DNA of 64,000 nt from Mariprofundus ferrinatatus (GTDB lineage: Bacteria; Pseudomonadota; Zetaproteobacteria; Mariprofundales; Mariprofundaceae), in the NCBI RefSeq assembly GCF_002795825.1, contig NZ_CP018800.1, positions 1,240,001 through 1,304,000 of the forward strand, given 5' to 3'. Below, one piece after another: positions 16,267 to 25,134 of this stretch. The notes beneath the pieces were generated by a model. That model worked only from the letters and a program-made list of their open reading frames with translations, ran no database searches and was not told where the DNA came from. A program made the position numbers and the translations under genes. Within the stretch, counting starts at the first letter, position 1. The number at the start of each line of letters is the position of its first letter.

Positions 16267-17754
16267 ATGCCGGTACGTCATACCGTCATTGTGGATCGTC
16301 TGAAAGACTGGAAATGGGAGATTGAAGGACTGGAGGTAACACTGGCCAACGACTACCTGACCAGGCAGGCGGGTGCCCAGAAACGGCCGATCCGAATTAT
16401 CAACCTGTGCAGACACTACACCTACCTCAGTGGCGGCTACTACTGTTCTCTGCTGGCAGAAGCCCGTAATGACATTCCCATGCCGACAGTTGCGGATATC
16501 GTCGATCTCTCCCGCCAGAGCCTCTACGCCTTCTCCATACCCGACCTGGAGCGGATGCTTGCGAATACGCTCAATCGTCTTGCCTCGCCGCCTGAAGAGT
16601 CATTCGATCTCTATATCTTTTTTGGCAGCAGCGATGATCACCGCTTCCGCCGCCTCGCAGCTGAGGTCTTTGATATCTTCCGCTACCCTCTTCTGCGACT
16701 GCGCATCGAATATGGGAAAACCTGGAAAATCAGATCGATTCGACCGATTGGACTGCATCAGGTGACCACTGCCCTCTCCGACTTCTTCGAATCGGCGCTG
16801 CGCAGCTATACGCGCATGCCACGTAAGCGCAATGAGGGACGCAAACCGGCGCTTTATGACCTGGCTATTCTTTATGATCCGAACGAGAAACTTCCGCCAT
16901 CCAATAAGGCGGCGCTTGAGCGGTTTATTCGTGCAGGACAGAAGATGCGCGTCGATGTCGAGCTGATCCAGAAGAAGGATTACAACAGGCTCTCCGAGTT
17001 CGATGCCCTGCTACTGCGTGAAACAACATCAATTGACAACCATACTTTCCGTTTTGCCCGCAAAGCGGAAGCGGAAGGTATGCCGGTAATCGATGATCCG
17101 AAATCGATCATTCGTTGCACCAACAAGGTCTATATGTGGGAACGGTTGAGTGCACAGAAGCTGCCGACACCCAAAACCATACCCCTGAACCGCCATCGTT
17201 TCGATGACAGAGCCATGGAACATCTCGAAACGGAACTGGGTTATCCGATGGTGCTGAAAATTCCCGACGGCTCCTTTTCACGCGGTATGTTCAAGGTCGA
17301 CACTCGGGCCAGGCTCGCTGAGGCAGCCCGGGAACTCTTCTCTCGTTCGCGCATCATTCTGGCGCAGGAGTTCATGTACACCGCATACGACTGGCGTATC
17401 GGCATCCTCGCCGGCAAGCCGCTCTTTGCATGCCAGTACAAACAGGCGCGTGGTCACTGGCAGATCGTCAACCACAAGGCAGATGGCTCAACCGTTCCGG
17501 GCGGCTTTGCCACCATGCCTGTCGAAGATGCGCCGAAAGATGTGGTCGATACCGCACTCGCCGCCGCTGCCCTGATCGGCAATGGCCTGTACGGTGTGGA
17601 CCTGAAGCAGAATGATGACGGCATCTTTGTAATCGAGATCAACGACAATCCGAATATCGACTATGGTGTTGAGGATAAGATTCTGAAAAAAGGGCTTTAT
17701 GAGACGATTATGGCCGAATTTATTCAGCGCATCGAATCGATGCGTAATGAATAA
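16267..17754 (+). CDS. RimK-family ATP-grasp ligase with RLAN-type N-terminal domain
   Basis: A 495-residue protein with an N-terminal region of about 190 residues of the RimK-associated type (RLAN-like) and a C-terminal ATP-grasp fold from about residue 200. ATP-grasp landmarks are RCTNKVYMWERL near 280, KIPDGSFSRGMFKV near 335, QEFMYTAYDWRIGIL near 370 and the metal-binding FVIEINDNPN near 458. RimK-type enzymes join amino acids, usually glutamate, to a carboxylate on a peptide or cofactor. It is certainly co-transcribed with the GNAT/C39 gene (two-base spacing) and probably with the RMD1-like gene 23 bases downstream. It is much longer than ribosomal-S6 RimK (about 300), so S6 modification is unlikely. 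Confidence 0.88.
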   Translation: MPVRHTVIVDRLKDWKWEIEGLEVTLANDYLTRQAGAQKRPIRIINLCRHYTYLSGGYYCSLLAEARNDIPMPTVADIVDLSRQSLYAFSIPDLERMLANTLNRLASPPEESFDLYIFFGSSDDHRFRRLAAEVFDIFRYPLLRLRIEYGKTWKIRSIRPIGLHQVTTALSDFFESALRSYTRMPRKRNEGRKPALYDLAILYDPNEKLPPSNKAALERFIRAGQKMRVDVELIQKKDYNRLSEFDALLLRETTSIDNHTFRFARKAEAEGMPVIDDPKSIIRCTNKVYMWERLSAQKLPTPKTIPLNRHRFDDRAMEHLETELGYPMVLKIPDGSFSRGMFKVDTRARLAEAARELFSRSRIILAQEFMYTAYDWRIGILAGKPLFACQYKQARGHWQIVNHKADGSTVPGGFATMPVEDAPKDVVDTALAAAALIGNGLYGVDLKQNDDGIFVIEINDNPNIDYGVEDKILKKGLYETIMAEFIQRIESMRNE

Positions 17755-17777
17755 CACTACTGGCGAGGAGTTCGCAG

Positions 17778-18569
17778 ATGCAGCAAAGATGTAATGCCTA
17801 CGTGCTTGCGAAACATTTCCATTTCGAACCGCTTTGTGAGCAGTTATCAGGGTCGCACCGAGCCTGCACCTATCGCAATGCCATTCACCTCGATGAGAAC
17901 AGTGGCGATGTCTTCATGTTTGATTACGGAGTGGTCGTTTTCTGGGGCATGGATCACGACAGTGAACAGCGCCTACTCAGCCAGCTCACCCCTTTCCTGA
18001 ACGGAACACTGCAGGTGCCTATTTCCGACTTTTTCACCTACGAAATCGATCCCGAGGCAACTGCACGAATCCGCTCCGACCACATCACCCTCAATGATGA
18101 CGATGTGATGGTAAAGCTCGCCATTTCGCATGGCATTGCACAGTCACTGAAACTCTCCGAGCTTGAAGCGTATGCGGAAAAAACCATTGAGGATACCTCT
18201 TACATCCCGCGCAATATGGCAGAGTCGGGATCCAGCAGAATGGGCAGAAAAGAGATCGCCCGCATGCGCGGCCAGCTTTTTCTGGTTGAAAGCGATATCC
18301 TGCTTCACCATGCCCTGCTCGACACACCGGAATTTTTCTGGGAGTACCCTGAACTGGAAGAGCACTACAGACGCATGGCCAGCTATCTGGACACCACCCC
18401 CCGTGTCGAGGTGCTGAGCAAAAAACTGCAGATCATTCATGAGATGTTCGACATGCTTGCCGACGAACAGAAACATAAACATTCATCCATGCTTGAGTGG
18501 ATCATCATCTGGCTGATTGCCATCGAGATATTCATCTTCCTTGGCCACGACCTGCTGAAGGTTTTCTAA
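17778..18569 (+). CDS. RMD1/YagE-family (DUF155) membrane-anchored protein
   Basis: A 263-residue protein of the RMD1/DUF155 family. Seen are the conserved DVFMFDYGVVVFWGM block at about 45-60, an IDPEATARIRSDHI strand near 90, the helical AISHGIAQSLKLSELE segment near 120 and a single C-terminal membrane helix (WIIIWLIAIEIFIFLG, about 238-254). Eukaryotic relatives act in mitochondrial translation and sporulation; the bacterial function is undefined. It is 23 bases after the ATP-grasp gene and just before a cation antiporter gene on the same strand, so a four-gene operon is likely. The sequence shows no catalytic motif. Confidence 0.82.
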   Translation: MQQRCNAYVLAKHFHFEPLCEQLSGSHRACTYRNAIHLDENSGDVFMFDYGVVVFWGMDHDSEQRLLSQLTPFLNGTLQVPISDFFTYEIDPEATARIRSDHITLNDDDVMVKLAISHGIAQSLKLSELEAYAEKTIEDTSYIPRNMAESGSSRMGRKEIARMRGQLFLVESDILLHHALLDTPEFFWEYPELEEHYRRMASYLDTTPRVEVLSKKLQIIHEMFDMLADEQKHKHSSMLEWIIIWLIAIEIFIFLGHDLLKVF

Positions 18570-18586
18570 CTCCAGCCGGACCCATT

Positions 18587-19570
18587 TTGACACTCCCCAT
18601 ATTGGCTATTCTCTCCGGCTTTGCCCTGCTGGTGTGGAGCGCTGACCGTTTTGTCGAGGGTGCTGCTGCCACAGCACGCCTTTTCGGCATGCCATCGCTG
18701 CTGATCGGCATGGTGATCGTCGGCTTCGGTACTTCGGCGCCTGAAATGGTGGTATCGGCGATGGCTGCACTTGACGGCAACCCAAGCCTGGCTCTGGGCA
18801 ACGCCCTGGGGTCAAATATCGTTAACATTGGCCTTATTCTTGGCGTTACCGCCCTGATCGCGCCGATTGCCGTACACTCGAACATCGTACGCAAGGAACT
18901 GCCCCTGCTGCTTGCCATCGGAGCTCTGCTCGGACTGCTGCTGTGGGACAACAGCCTGACAGGTATCGAGGCCATGTTGCTGCTGGGCGGTTTTCTGTCC
19001 CTGCTCGGCTGGAGTGTTTTTTCAGCACTGCGGGGGCGCGGTGATACGCTGGAGAGCGAAATGGAGATGGAGCTGGAAGTGCACGCCATGCCGCTTGGCA
19101 AGGCGCTGTTCTGGCTGCTGGCCGGGCTTATTCTGCTGATTGTCAGTTCACGGGTTCTGGTATGGGGAGCCGTCGCCATTGCAGAAGCAATGGGTATCAG
19201 CGACCTGATTATCGGCCTGACGATCGTGGCACTGGGTACCTCGCTACCTGAGCTTGCCGCTTCCGTGATTGCCGCCCGCAAGGGAGAGCACGATATCGCC
19301 ATCGGCAATATCGTAGGCTCGAATATGTTCAATACTCTGGCCGTGGTAGGCATCGCCGGCGCCATCGCTCCGATGTCGGCTATTACGCCAGAGGTGTTGT
19401 TACGCGACTGGAGCACGATGATGGCACTTACCGTGGCGCTGATGTTTATGGCATACGGATTCAGAAATGGTGCGGGGCGGATCAATCGACTTGAGGGTAC
19501 CCTGCTTCTGCTGGCTTTCATCGCATACAACAGCTATCTGGTACTGAGTGAAACCGGCATGCTATCCTGA
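18587..19570 (+). CDS. Calcium/sodium antiporter, CaCA family (YrbG-like)
   Basis: An inner-membrane cation exchanger with about ten membrane helices and the two inverted alpha repeats of the family: GFGTSAPEMVVSAM ... GNALGSNIVNIGLILG in the first half and ALGTSLPELAASVI ... GNIVGSNMFNTLAVVG in the second. TTG 18587 is chosen as the start. It gives 327 residues, the usual length, and places the first helix at the N-terminus. A longer frame from 18497 would only add a tail overlapping the RMD1-like gene in another frame. An acidic cytoplasmic loop (ESEMEMELEVH) separates the halves. It normally exports Ca2+ or a similar ion. Confidence 0.92.
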   Translation: MTLPILAILSGFALLVWSADRFVEGAAATARLFGMPSLLIGMVIVGFGTSAPEMVVSAMAALDGNPSLALGNALGSNIVNIGLILGVTALIAPIAVHSNIVRKELPLLLAIGALLGLLLWDNSLTGIEAMLLLGGFLSLLGWSVFSALRGRGDTLESEMEMELEVHAMPLGKALFWLLAGLILLIVSSRVLVWGAVAIAEAMGISDLIIGLTIVALGTSLPELAASVIAARKGEHDIAIGNIVGSNMFNTLAVVGIAGAIAPMSAITPEVLLRDWSTMMALTVALMFMAYGFRNGAGRINRLEGTLLLLAFIAYNSYLVLSETGMLS

Positions 19571-19580
19571 ACCCATCCAC

Positions 19581-20666
19581 CTATCCGTGAGTGTTGCTCA
19601 GCCCCTCAATTGCCTGCCGGATACACTGCCGGGAGCGCTTCAGCACCATCTCCTGCCAGCCAGGCGTGGCCGGGTAGAAATGGTTGCGGATCGCCGACTT
19701 GATCCGCTGAGTCTGTTCAGCATGCCACTCCACATTGCCCTGCGCATGAAGCCAGTGGTCCGCGCGCAACACCTGCATCATGTTGTCGAACGGATATGTG
19801 CCGAACTCCAGTGCAATAAACACCAAGGGTCTTCCCACCAAATGCATCCAGCCGTAGTCGGATAGCCCGTGCTTGGCCACAGATACCGAGGTGCCGAGCG
19901 CCGGTTCCGTCACCGAATCACCATACCATTGACGTGCCAGACGAACCCCCGTGGAACCGGGAGGGTGATCGCAGATAGGTTCACCATACCCGAACGGGCC
20001 GATACCGGTGTGGAAATCGATCAGTGCTACACGCTTGCGGCCGGACAGCGCATAGGCCGCAATAATATTTTCACATGTCTTGCGTGACCATGTGGGTTCG
20101 AGACCACCATAAAACAGACCGTGCGGATAGTCATATTGGCCGCCTGTGAGTGCCCTTTCGTAAGATTCGCTGCCGTGAGAGGACAGATAACCGGCAAGCC
20201 TTGCGTCGCATAACTGCAAGGTTTCGGCATCGAGGGTGGCAGGAACCACTGCATCCGCCAGTTCATCGTAGCCTTCATTGATCGGCAGAAGGTGCGAAAA
20301 ATCGATGTAGTTTCGGTTGAGATCTACACCCTCTTCAGTTACCCGCCTGAGCCATGCAAACCCGTGCGGATTTACTGCATGAACAACGAGTATCGCAACC
20401 CCATCGGGAAGTTCCGGAACCCTGGAAAGAAAATCAACCTGTGCAGCGGAACCACAGAACCCCTCGACCCCGTGCGTGGCGGAGAGCAGAACAAGTACCG
20501 CTTCGGCATCTTCAGGGCCAAGCCATGCGACATCTGTGGCCAGCGCTTCCCCGTTAGGACCCTGCAACGGATGGCGATAACTATTCAGCGTCGCACCGGC
20601 AGCCCGGGCCGCAGCGACAAAGGCCTCGCGAGCCCGCTTATAATCGGCCGGGAAACAGACGCTCAT
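19581..20666 (-). CDS. DUF2817 (M14-like zinc carboxypeptidase) protein
   Basis: A 361-residue protein of the DUF2817 group, related to M14 metallopeptidases. The likely zinc site is HGVEG near residue 68 with the Glu two residues on, then VVHAVNPHGF near 105, VDLNRNYIDF near 124 and DFHTGIGPFGYGE near 220, with a second His. ATG 20666 is preferred because the only in-frame codon upstream in the longer reading is a TTG (20714), and homologues begin just before a FPADYKRAREAF-type motif. No signal peptide is visible, so it probably works in the cytoplasm on peptides. The 167 bases upstream hold a perfect 16-base palindrome. Confidence 0.85.
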   Translation of the reverse strand: MSVCFPADYKRAREAFVAAARAAGATLNSYRHPLQGPNGEALATDVAWLGPEDAEAVLVLLSATHGVEGFCGSAAQVDFLSRVPELPDGVAILVVHAVNPHGFAWLRRVTEEGVDLNRNYIDFSHLLPINEGYDELADAVVPATLDAETLQLCDARLAGYLSSHGSESYERALTGGQYDYPHGLFYGGLEPTWSRKTCENIIAAYALSGRKRVALIDFHTGIGPFGYGEPICDHPPGSTGVRLARQWYGDSVTEPALGTSVSVAKHGLSDYGWMHLVGRPLVFIALEFGTYPFDNMMQVLRADHWLHAQGNVEWHAEQTQRIKSAIRNHFYPATPGWQEMVLKRSRQCIRQAIEGLSNTHG

Positions 20667-20766
20667 GGCCTTGTCATGTTGTAGATCATGTTGCACGTTT
20701 GCATGCTGAAACAACTTTCAGCCGGGTGCAATCGGCAACACTAAAACCTCTTGTGAAAAGCTATGT

Positions 20767-20782
20767 TAAACATTAATGTTTA
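20767..20782. promoter_or_regulatory. Perfect 16-base palindrome, possible operator
   Basis: TAAACATTAATGTTTA reads the same on both strands. It lies in the 167-base leftward intergenic stretch between the THUMP methyltransferase gene and the DUF2817 gene, about 100 bases upstream of the latter start. A dimeric regulator site is possible, but AT-rich sequence makes chance palindromes more likely. Confidence 0.3.
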
Positions 20783-20810
20783 TTCGTAAATATTTGATAT
20801 TAATGATTAA

Positions 20811-20836
20811 AACAGCCATGCCATTTCTGGCTGTTA
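20811..20836 (-). terminator. Probable terminator of the THUMP methyltransferase gene
   Basis: Read leftward, an eight-base stem AACAGCCA / TGGCTGTT with a nine-base loop ends in TTTTAAT. The right arm overlaps the TAA stop of the methyltransferase gene at 20834-20836, so the hairpin starts at the end of the coding region. The T-run is short, so strength is uncertain. Confidence 0.55.
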
Positions 20837-21937
20837 CAGCCGTAGGATATAAACCCACTTGCCGCCGTGTTTGATTTTCAGGCGATCCCTGACCGGCATC
20901 GCCAGCGCATTCTCGCAACCCTGATCGGGCACAATCACAGCGATACGCCAACCGCCAAAACGCTCCCGTAACATTTCGCCAAGCTGGCGATAGAGACCAC
21001 GCACATCACCCTTGATACGATCCCCGTAGGGTGGATTGCAGAGTAGTACGCCGGGTGCCCCTTCGGGGGCAGCAGTTTTCGTGAAATCTTCAACAGAAAA
21101 ACGGATCTGTCCGGCAACGCCTGCGGCTTCTGCATTGCGTTCAGCCTGATGAATGATCTCCGGATCCAGATCACTGGCGCAGATATTCAGAGCCACATCA
21201 CGACGCATAGCCTCTGCTTTCGCATAGATACGCTGCCACCGCTTCTTCTTGAAACTCGGCCACTGCCTGAACGGAAACTCGTGATCCAGCCCCGCTGCGC
21301 GATGCAGTGCACTCCAGGCGGCTTCAATCGCAAAGGTGCCTGAGCCGCACATGGGTAAGACCAGAGACTCATCATGCTGCCAGTTCATCCACTGCAGCAT
21401 TGCTGCCGCGATGGTCTCTCGCAGCGGTGCACGGCCTGAGTGCATCCGGTAACCGCGTCGATCCAGCCGTTCACCCGAGCTGTCGATGCTGATCGTGCAG
21501 ATATCGTCATCCATTCGCACAAGAATCCGTTGCGCTTGACCGATCGGTCCGCCTTCAGCGGTGCCGGCACACCGCTGTGCAATGGCATCTGATACCGCCT
21601 TCTCCACCCGTCCGGTGTGCAGCAGTTTCGATCCGTGGCTGCTAGCATGCATTTCAAGCGCAGTAGCGGGTCCGATATAGCGCTCCCAGTGAATCCTGGC
21701 GGCCTTGTTGAAAAGTTCCGGGAACGAGTGCGCCCTGAACTCGGCCAGGCGAATCAATATGCGCGTAGCAACGCGCATTCGAAGATTAACCCGCATCACC
21801 CCGTCCATGGTTGACTGGAAGGAGACGCCCCCCTCCTCTGCAGAGATTTCATCGACCGAGAGTGATTCCAGTTCTCTGGCCGCGATATTTTCAAGGCCGG
21901 GCAACGTGACAGCGAAACAGTGGAGCTTTTCCATCAC
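20834..21937 (-). CDS. THUMP-domain class I SAM-dependent RNA guanine-N2 methyltransferase (RlmL N-terminal/YpsC type)
   Basis: A 367-residue rRNA methyltransferase. An N-terminal ferredoxin-like plus THUMP region (1-155) binds RNA. The Rossmann methyltransferase follows, with PMCGSGTFAIEAAW near 195, an acidic ASDLDPEIIHQAE near 255 and the catalytic NPPYGDRI near 307, the (D/N)PP(Y/F) motif of N2-guanine methylation. The length equals the N-terminal half of E. coli RlmL without the RlmK half, as in the YpsC type. It is probably monocistronic. The exact rRNA position is inferred from the family. Confidence 0.88.
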   Translation of the reverse strand: MMEKLHCFAVTLPGLENIAARELESLSVDEISAEEGGVSFQSTMDGVMRVNLRMRVATRILIRLAEFRAHSFPELFNKAARIHWERYIGPATALEMHASSHGSKLLHTGRVEKAVSDAIAQRCAGTAEGGPIGQAQRILVRMDDDICTISIDSSGERLDRRGYRMHSGRAPLRETIAAAMLQWMNWQHDESLVLPMCGSGTFAIEAAWSALHRAAGLDHEFPFRQWPSFKKKRWQRIYAKAEAMRRDVALNICASDLDPEIIHQAERNAEAAGVAGQIRFSVEDFTKTAAPEGAPGVLLCNPPYGDRIKGDVRGLYRQLGEMLRERFGGWRIAVIVPDQGCENALAMPVRDRLKIKHGGKWVYILRL

Positions 21938-22081
21938 GCAAGGCTATCAGCCGCAACAGTTCATGACATCGATAACTTTGCCACCCATCGCTGCCTTTGC
22001 TAGGTTCCTCGTTCTGAATGCATGGAGTGCAATTTATAAAATTTTCCCTCGCCATGAAGGAAGCCAATTAAGGAACCCCAC

Positions 22082-23482
22082 ATGTCTTTTGACCTACAAC
22101 CCATCATGATCTCCGGCAAGGAAGTCCTCCCGCTCATAGAGGGCGGCAAAGGTGTTGCAGTATCAACCGGAGAGAGCTCCGGTGCCTGGGCCGCCGCCGG
22201 CGGTGTCGGCACATTTTCAGCGGTAAATGCGGATCGGGTTGATGAGAACGGAAAAATTATCCGCACGGTTTACCATGGCAGAAGCCGAATGGAGCGTTTC
22301 GATGAGCTGGTGGCCCAGGGTATTGAGGGCGGTATCAAACAGGCTCAGATCGCCCACGAGGTCTCCGGTGGTGAAGGCCGCCTGCACATGAACGTATTGT
22401 GGGAAATGGGTGGTGCCGAGCGCGTTCTTGAAGGTGTCATGGAGGGTGCCAAGGGGATGGTTCACGGCATTACATGCGGTGCGGGCATGCCATTCCGTCT
22501 TGCACCATTGGCTGCAAAATACAATGTTCACTACTACCCGATCATCTCTTCGGCACGAGCTTTCCGCGCACTCTGGTTGCGCTCCTACCGCAAACTTCCC
22601 GATCTGCTTGGCGGTGTTGTATATGAGGATCCCTGGCTGGCCGGTGGCCACAACGGCCTCTCCAATTCGGAAAGCCCGGAAAGCCCGGAAGACCCCTACC
22701 CGCGTGTTGCCGAACTGCGCAAGACCATGAACGAGTTTGGCCTGAGCAGTGTACCGATCGTGATGGCTGGCGGCGTCTGGTGTCTGCGCGAATGGAGCAA
22801 CTGGCTGAACAACCCTGAAATCGGCCCGATCACGTTCCAGTTCGGTACCCGCCCACTGCTGACACAGGAGAGCCCCATCTCGGATGCCTGGAAACAGCGC
22901 CTGCTCAGGCTCAAAGAGGGGGATGTCCGCCTCAACCGTTTCTCACCGACCGGCTTCTACAGCTCGGCTGTTTACAACTCTTTCCTGCACGAACTTTATG
23001 ACCGCTCCGATCGCGAGACTGCATTTGTCGACCATCCGGCCGGCGATCACTCCGAGCTGTTCACCTTCGGTGTCCGCAATAAAGAGGTCTACCTGACCCG
23101 TCAGGACCTCAAGCGTGCCAAGCAGTTCATCGCCGAAGGTTTCAGCAAGGCGCTGCAGACACCTGACTCTACGCTTATCTTCGTTACACCTGAGAAGGCG
23201 AAGGAGATTCGTCAGGATCAGCTCGACTGCATGGGCTGCCTCTCACAGTGCAAGTTCAGCAACTGGGCCGCCAATGATAAAGGCACCACCGGCCATAAAG
23301 CCGATCCGCGCAGTTTCTGTATCCAGAAAACACTGCAGGATATCGGCCATGGCGATAACCCCGACAACAACCTGATGTTTGCAGGCCATGCCGCCTACCG
23401 CTTCGGCAGTGATCCATTTTATGCCAACGGGTTCATCCCCACAGTCAAACAACTGGTGGATCGAATCCGCACCGGGGATTGA
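22082..23482 (+). CDS. Nitronate-monooxygenase-like FMN enzyme with C-terminal Cys cluster
   Basis: A 466-residue TIM-barrel flavoprotein of the nitronate monooxygenase/YrpB group. The flavin-binding features are HGITCGAGMPFRLAPLA near 135, GGVVYEDPWLAGGHNGLSN near 180, VPIVMAGGVW near 226 and FQFGTRPLLT near 255. It is longer than standard family members (about 320-360). The extra C-terminal 110 residues include DCMGCLSQCKFSNW and a later SFCIQ, four cysteines that could hold an iron-sulfur cluster or zinc. The gene stands 66 bases before the PilZ-like gene on the same strand. The physiological substrate is unknown; an enoyl-ACP-reductase-like or nitronate role is possible. Confidence 0.82.
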   Translation: MSFDLQPIMISGKEVLPLIEGGKGVAVSTGESSGAWAAAGGVGTFSAVNADRVDENGKIIRTVYHGRSRMERFDELVAQGIEGGIKQAQIAHEVSGGEGRLHMNVLWEMGGAERVLEGVMEGAKGMVHGITCGAGMPFRLAPLAAKYNVHYYPIISSARAFRALWLRSYRKLPDLLGGVVYEDPWLAGGHNGLSNSESPESPEDPYPRVAELRKTMNEFGLSSVPIVMAGGVWCLREWSNWLNNPEIGPITFQFGTRPLLTQESPISDAWKQRLLRLKEGDVRLNRFSPTGFYSSAVYNSFLHELYDRSDRETAFVDHPAGDHSELFTFGVRNKEVYLTRQDLKRAKQFIAEGFSKALQTPDSTLIFVTPEKAKEIRQDQLDCMGCLSQCKFSNWAANDKGTTGHKADPRSFCIQKTLQDIGHGDNPDNNLMFAGHAAYRFGSDPFYANGFIPTVKQLVDRIRTGD

Positions 23483-23548
23483 TGCACTGCCTGCGAGCGA
23501 TCCTCAATCAGTTTACGCCCCTCGAGGCAATGAGAGTTCCGGCCCAAG

Positions 23549-25090
23549 ATGAATCAGCCTGACCGGCCTGAACTGAAGCTAACGCTTGATACCGACCTGC
23601 GCCTTCACCCTCAGCGTATCGATCTCGGTCGCGCTGAACTGTTAACGGATGCCATTACACTTCCTTTCGAGGACATTGAGAGCAGGCTGAACCAGTACTT
23701 CGTTCACAGTTCACAGACAGATCAGCAGAAACTGCGCAGCAGCATGAAGGGCTATCTTGGCCGTCTTAATGCCAATCCGCTGATCCCGATCAACTTTCGT
23801 TTGAAGGTGCTCAACCGGTTTGAAAAAGAGCTGAACCTGTTTGACGGTGAGATAACTTCCGCCGTACTTAATGCGCACAAAATCGGCATCGATCTGGTGC
23901 AGAAGGAGGCCAGAGAAGACAGCCAATACTACGGCCCCCTGGTGGAGATGGTAGCCAATGCCATCGAACTGGCCGCGAAGATACTTCAGCTTACGGTAAA
24001 GGATTACAAAACCACACTGGTCATCGTCACCCGCCACTTTTTCGACTTGGCACGCCTCGGCCTGAATGTCGCAGCAGCCCTGGATCCATTCTCGACGACT
24101 ACGCGGCAACGCCTGGTCAGCGCCATCTGCAGACATGAACTGCTGCGGGCATTGGACCTGTTCAGCAAGACCAGCGATCAGCAGCTTATGATCATTAACG
24201 AACTGGAGCATCACCTGTCGCTACTGGATGCCCAATTCTACAGCCGTGAAAAACCGGTCACGGAGTTTAGCGGAAGATCCTGCCTGGTCAGCAATATGAA
24301 TCGCCCCAATGATCCCCCGCAACTGATTGAACAGTTCGAGAACAACCTCGCCTACGATGCCATTGTCATACCGGTAGATAAGCTGATCCGGGAAGTTAGC
24401 GAAGCAGTTGAAGTTGTCGAAGCCGCAACAAAAGAGCATGAAAAACAGGGAAGTGAGCTCTACACCGAGGATACCATTTTGACCACGCTGGTCGGCGGAT
24501 CCGCTATTCTTAACAGGCTGTCACCCAGTCAGCATCGGGATCCGCGCATTCCCTGCTCTAAAACGCACCTTCATATTGAGTGGGACAGCCGAAAGGCCTT
24601 CTCCAGAACATCCGGCTCCACTGCAACGCCGGATCCCAGACATGCCTGGCGGGTTGTAGATATCAGCCAGGGAGGCGCCTGCATCGAGCGCCTGCATGAG
24701 GATGTCGATTCCACGGGCGTGGGCAGCATCGTCGAACTAACCTGGTCCTCAGGCGATCACCCCTCTTTGGCCCTGGTTCGCTGGACAAAACAGATCAAAA
24801 CCGGTGAAACAAGGCTAGGCCTGATGTTCCTGAGGCACGCCTTTAAACGGCTCCACGGCTACGCAAAAACCGGGGGAAGCGATGATATGGGGGTTATACG
24901 AAAATGGCCGTTGCTCATCATTCCCGACAACCAGCAGCTCTTTGCCTACTTCCCGGAAGCGACTATTTTTCCTGACATGCTTTTCATTATCAGCGGACGT
25001 GAAGAGGATATCCATTTCAAGGTGCTTGAAGTGGATGAGAGAGGCCCGAACTTCTGCAGATGCAGGATTGTTCGAGCCCACGCCAAATGA
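23549..25090 (+). CDS. Large helical protein with C-terminal PilZ-like domain
   Basis: A 513-residue cytoplasmic protein. Residues 1-330 are mostly helical with no domain I can name. Residues 340-430 contain a PilZ-like beta-barrel pattern, with HAWRVVDISQGGACIERL matching the (D/N)xSxxG motif of c-di-GMP binders, then IVELTW and LALVRWTKQIKTGETRLGLMFL. The Arg-rich RxxxR partner motif may be the basic stretch around RDPRIP, but spacing is unclear. It probably reads c-di-GMP and would fit with the HD-GYP and YajQ proteins in the window. It converges on the hybrid kinase gene at 25135. Confidence 0.6.
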   Translation: MNQPDRPELKLTLDTDLRLHPQRIDLGRAELLTDAITLPFEDIESRLNQYFVHSSQTDQQKLRSSMKGYLGRLNANPLIPINFRLKVLNRFEKELNLFDGEITSAVLNAHKIGIDLVQKEAREDSQYYGPLVEMVANAIELAAKILQLTVKDYKTTLVIVTRHFFDLARLGLNVAAALDPFSTTTRQRLVSAICRHELLRALDLFSKTSDQQLMIINELEHHLSLLDAQFYSREKPVTEFSGRSCLVSNMNRPNDPPQLIEQFENNLAYDAIVIPVDKLIREVSEAVEVVEAATKEHEKQGSELYTEDTILTTLVGGSAILNRLSPSQHRDPRIPCSKTHLHIEWDSRKAFSRTSGSTATPDPRHAWRVVDISQGGACIERLHEDVDSTGVGSIVELTWSSGDHPSLALVRWTKQIKTGETRLGLMFLRHAFKRLHGYAKTGGSDDMGVIRKWPLLIIPDNQQLFAYFPEATIFPDMLFIISGREEDIHFKVLEVDERGPNFCRCRIVRAHAK

Positions 25091-25134
25091 TTTTCAGCAT
25101 CAATCGGGCTGGAGCATACGCTCATTCCGAGAAG

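Noticed and set aside
18532-19530. A 332-codon minus-strand frame rich in Ser, Arg and Pro
   Set aside because: It is the shadow of the CaCA antiporter, whose alpha repeats are unambiguous; the composition is typical of an antisense frame.
22670-22695. Nine-base repeat (GGAAAGCCC-type) giving Ser-Glu-Ser-Pro-Glu-Ser-Pro in the flavoenzyme gene
   Set aside because: Only two and a half copies inside a surface loop; no further support for a functional repeat.
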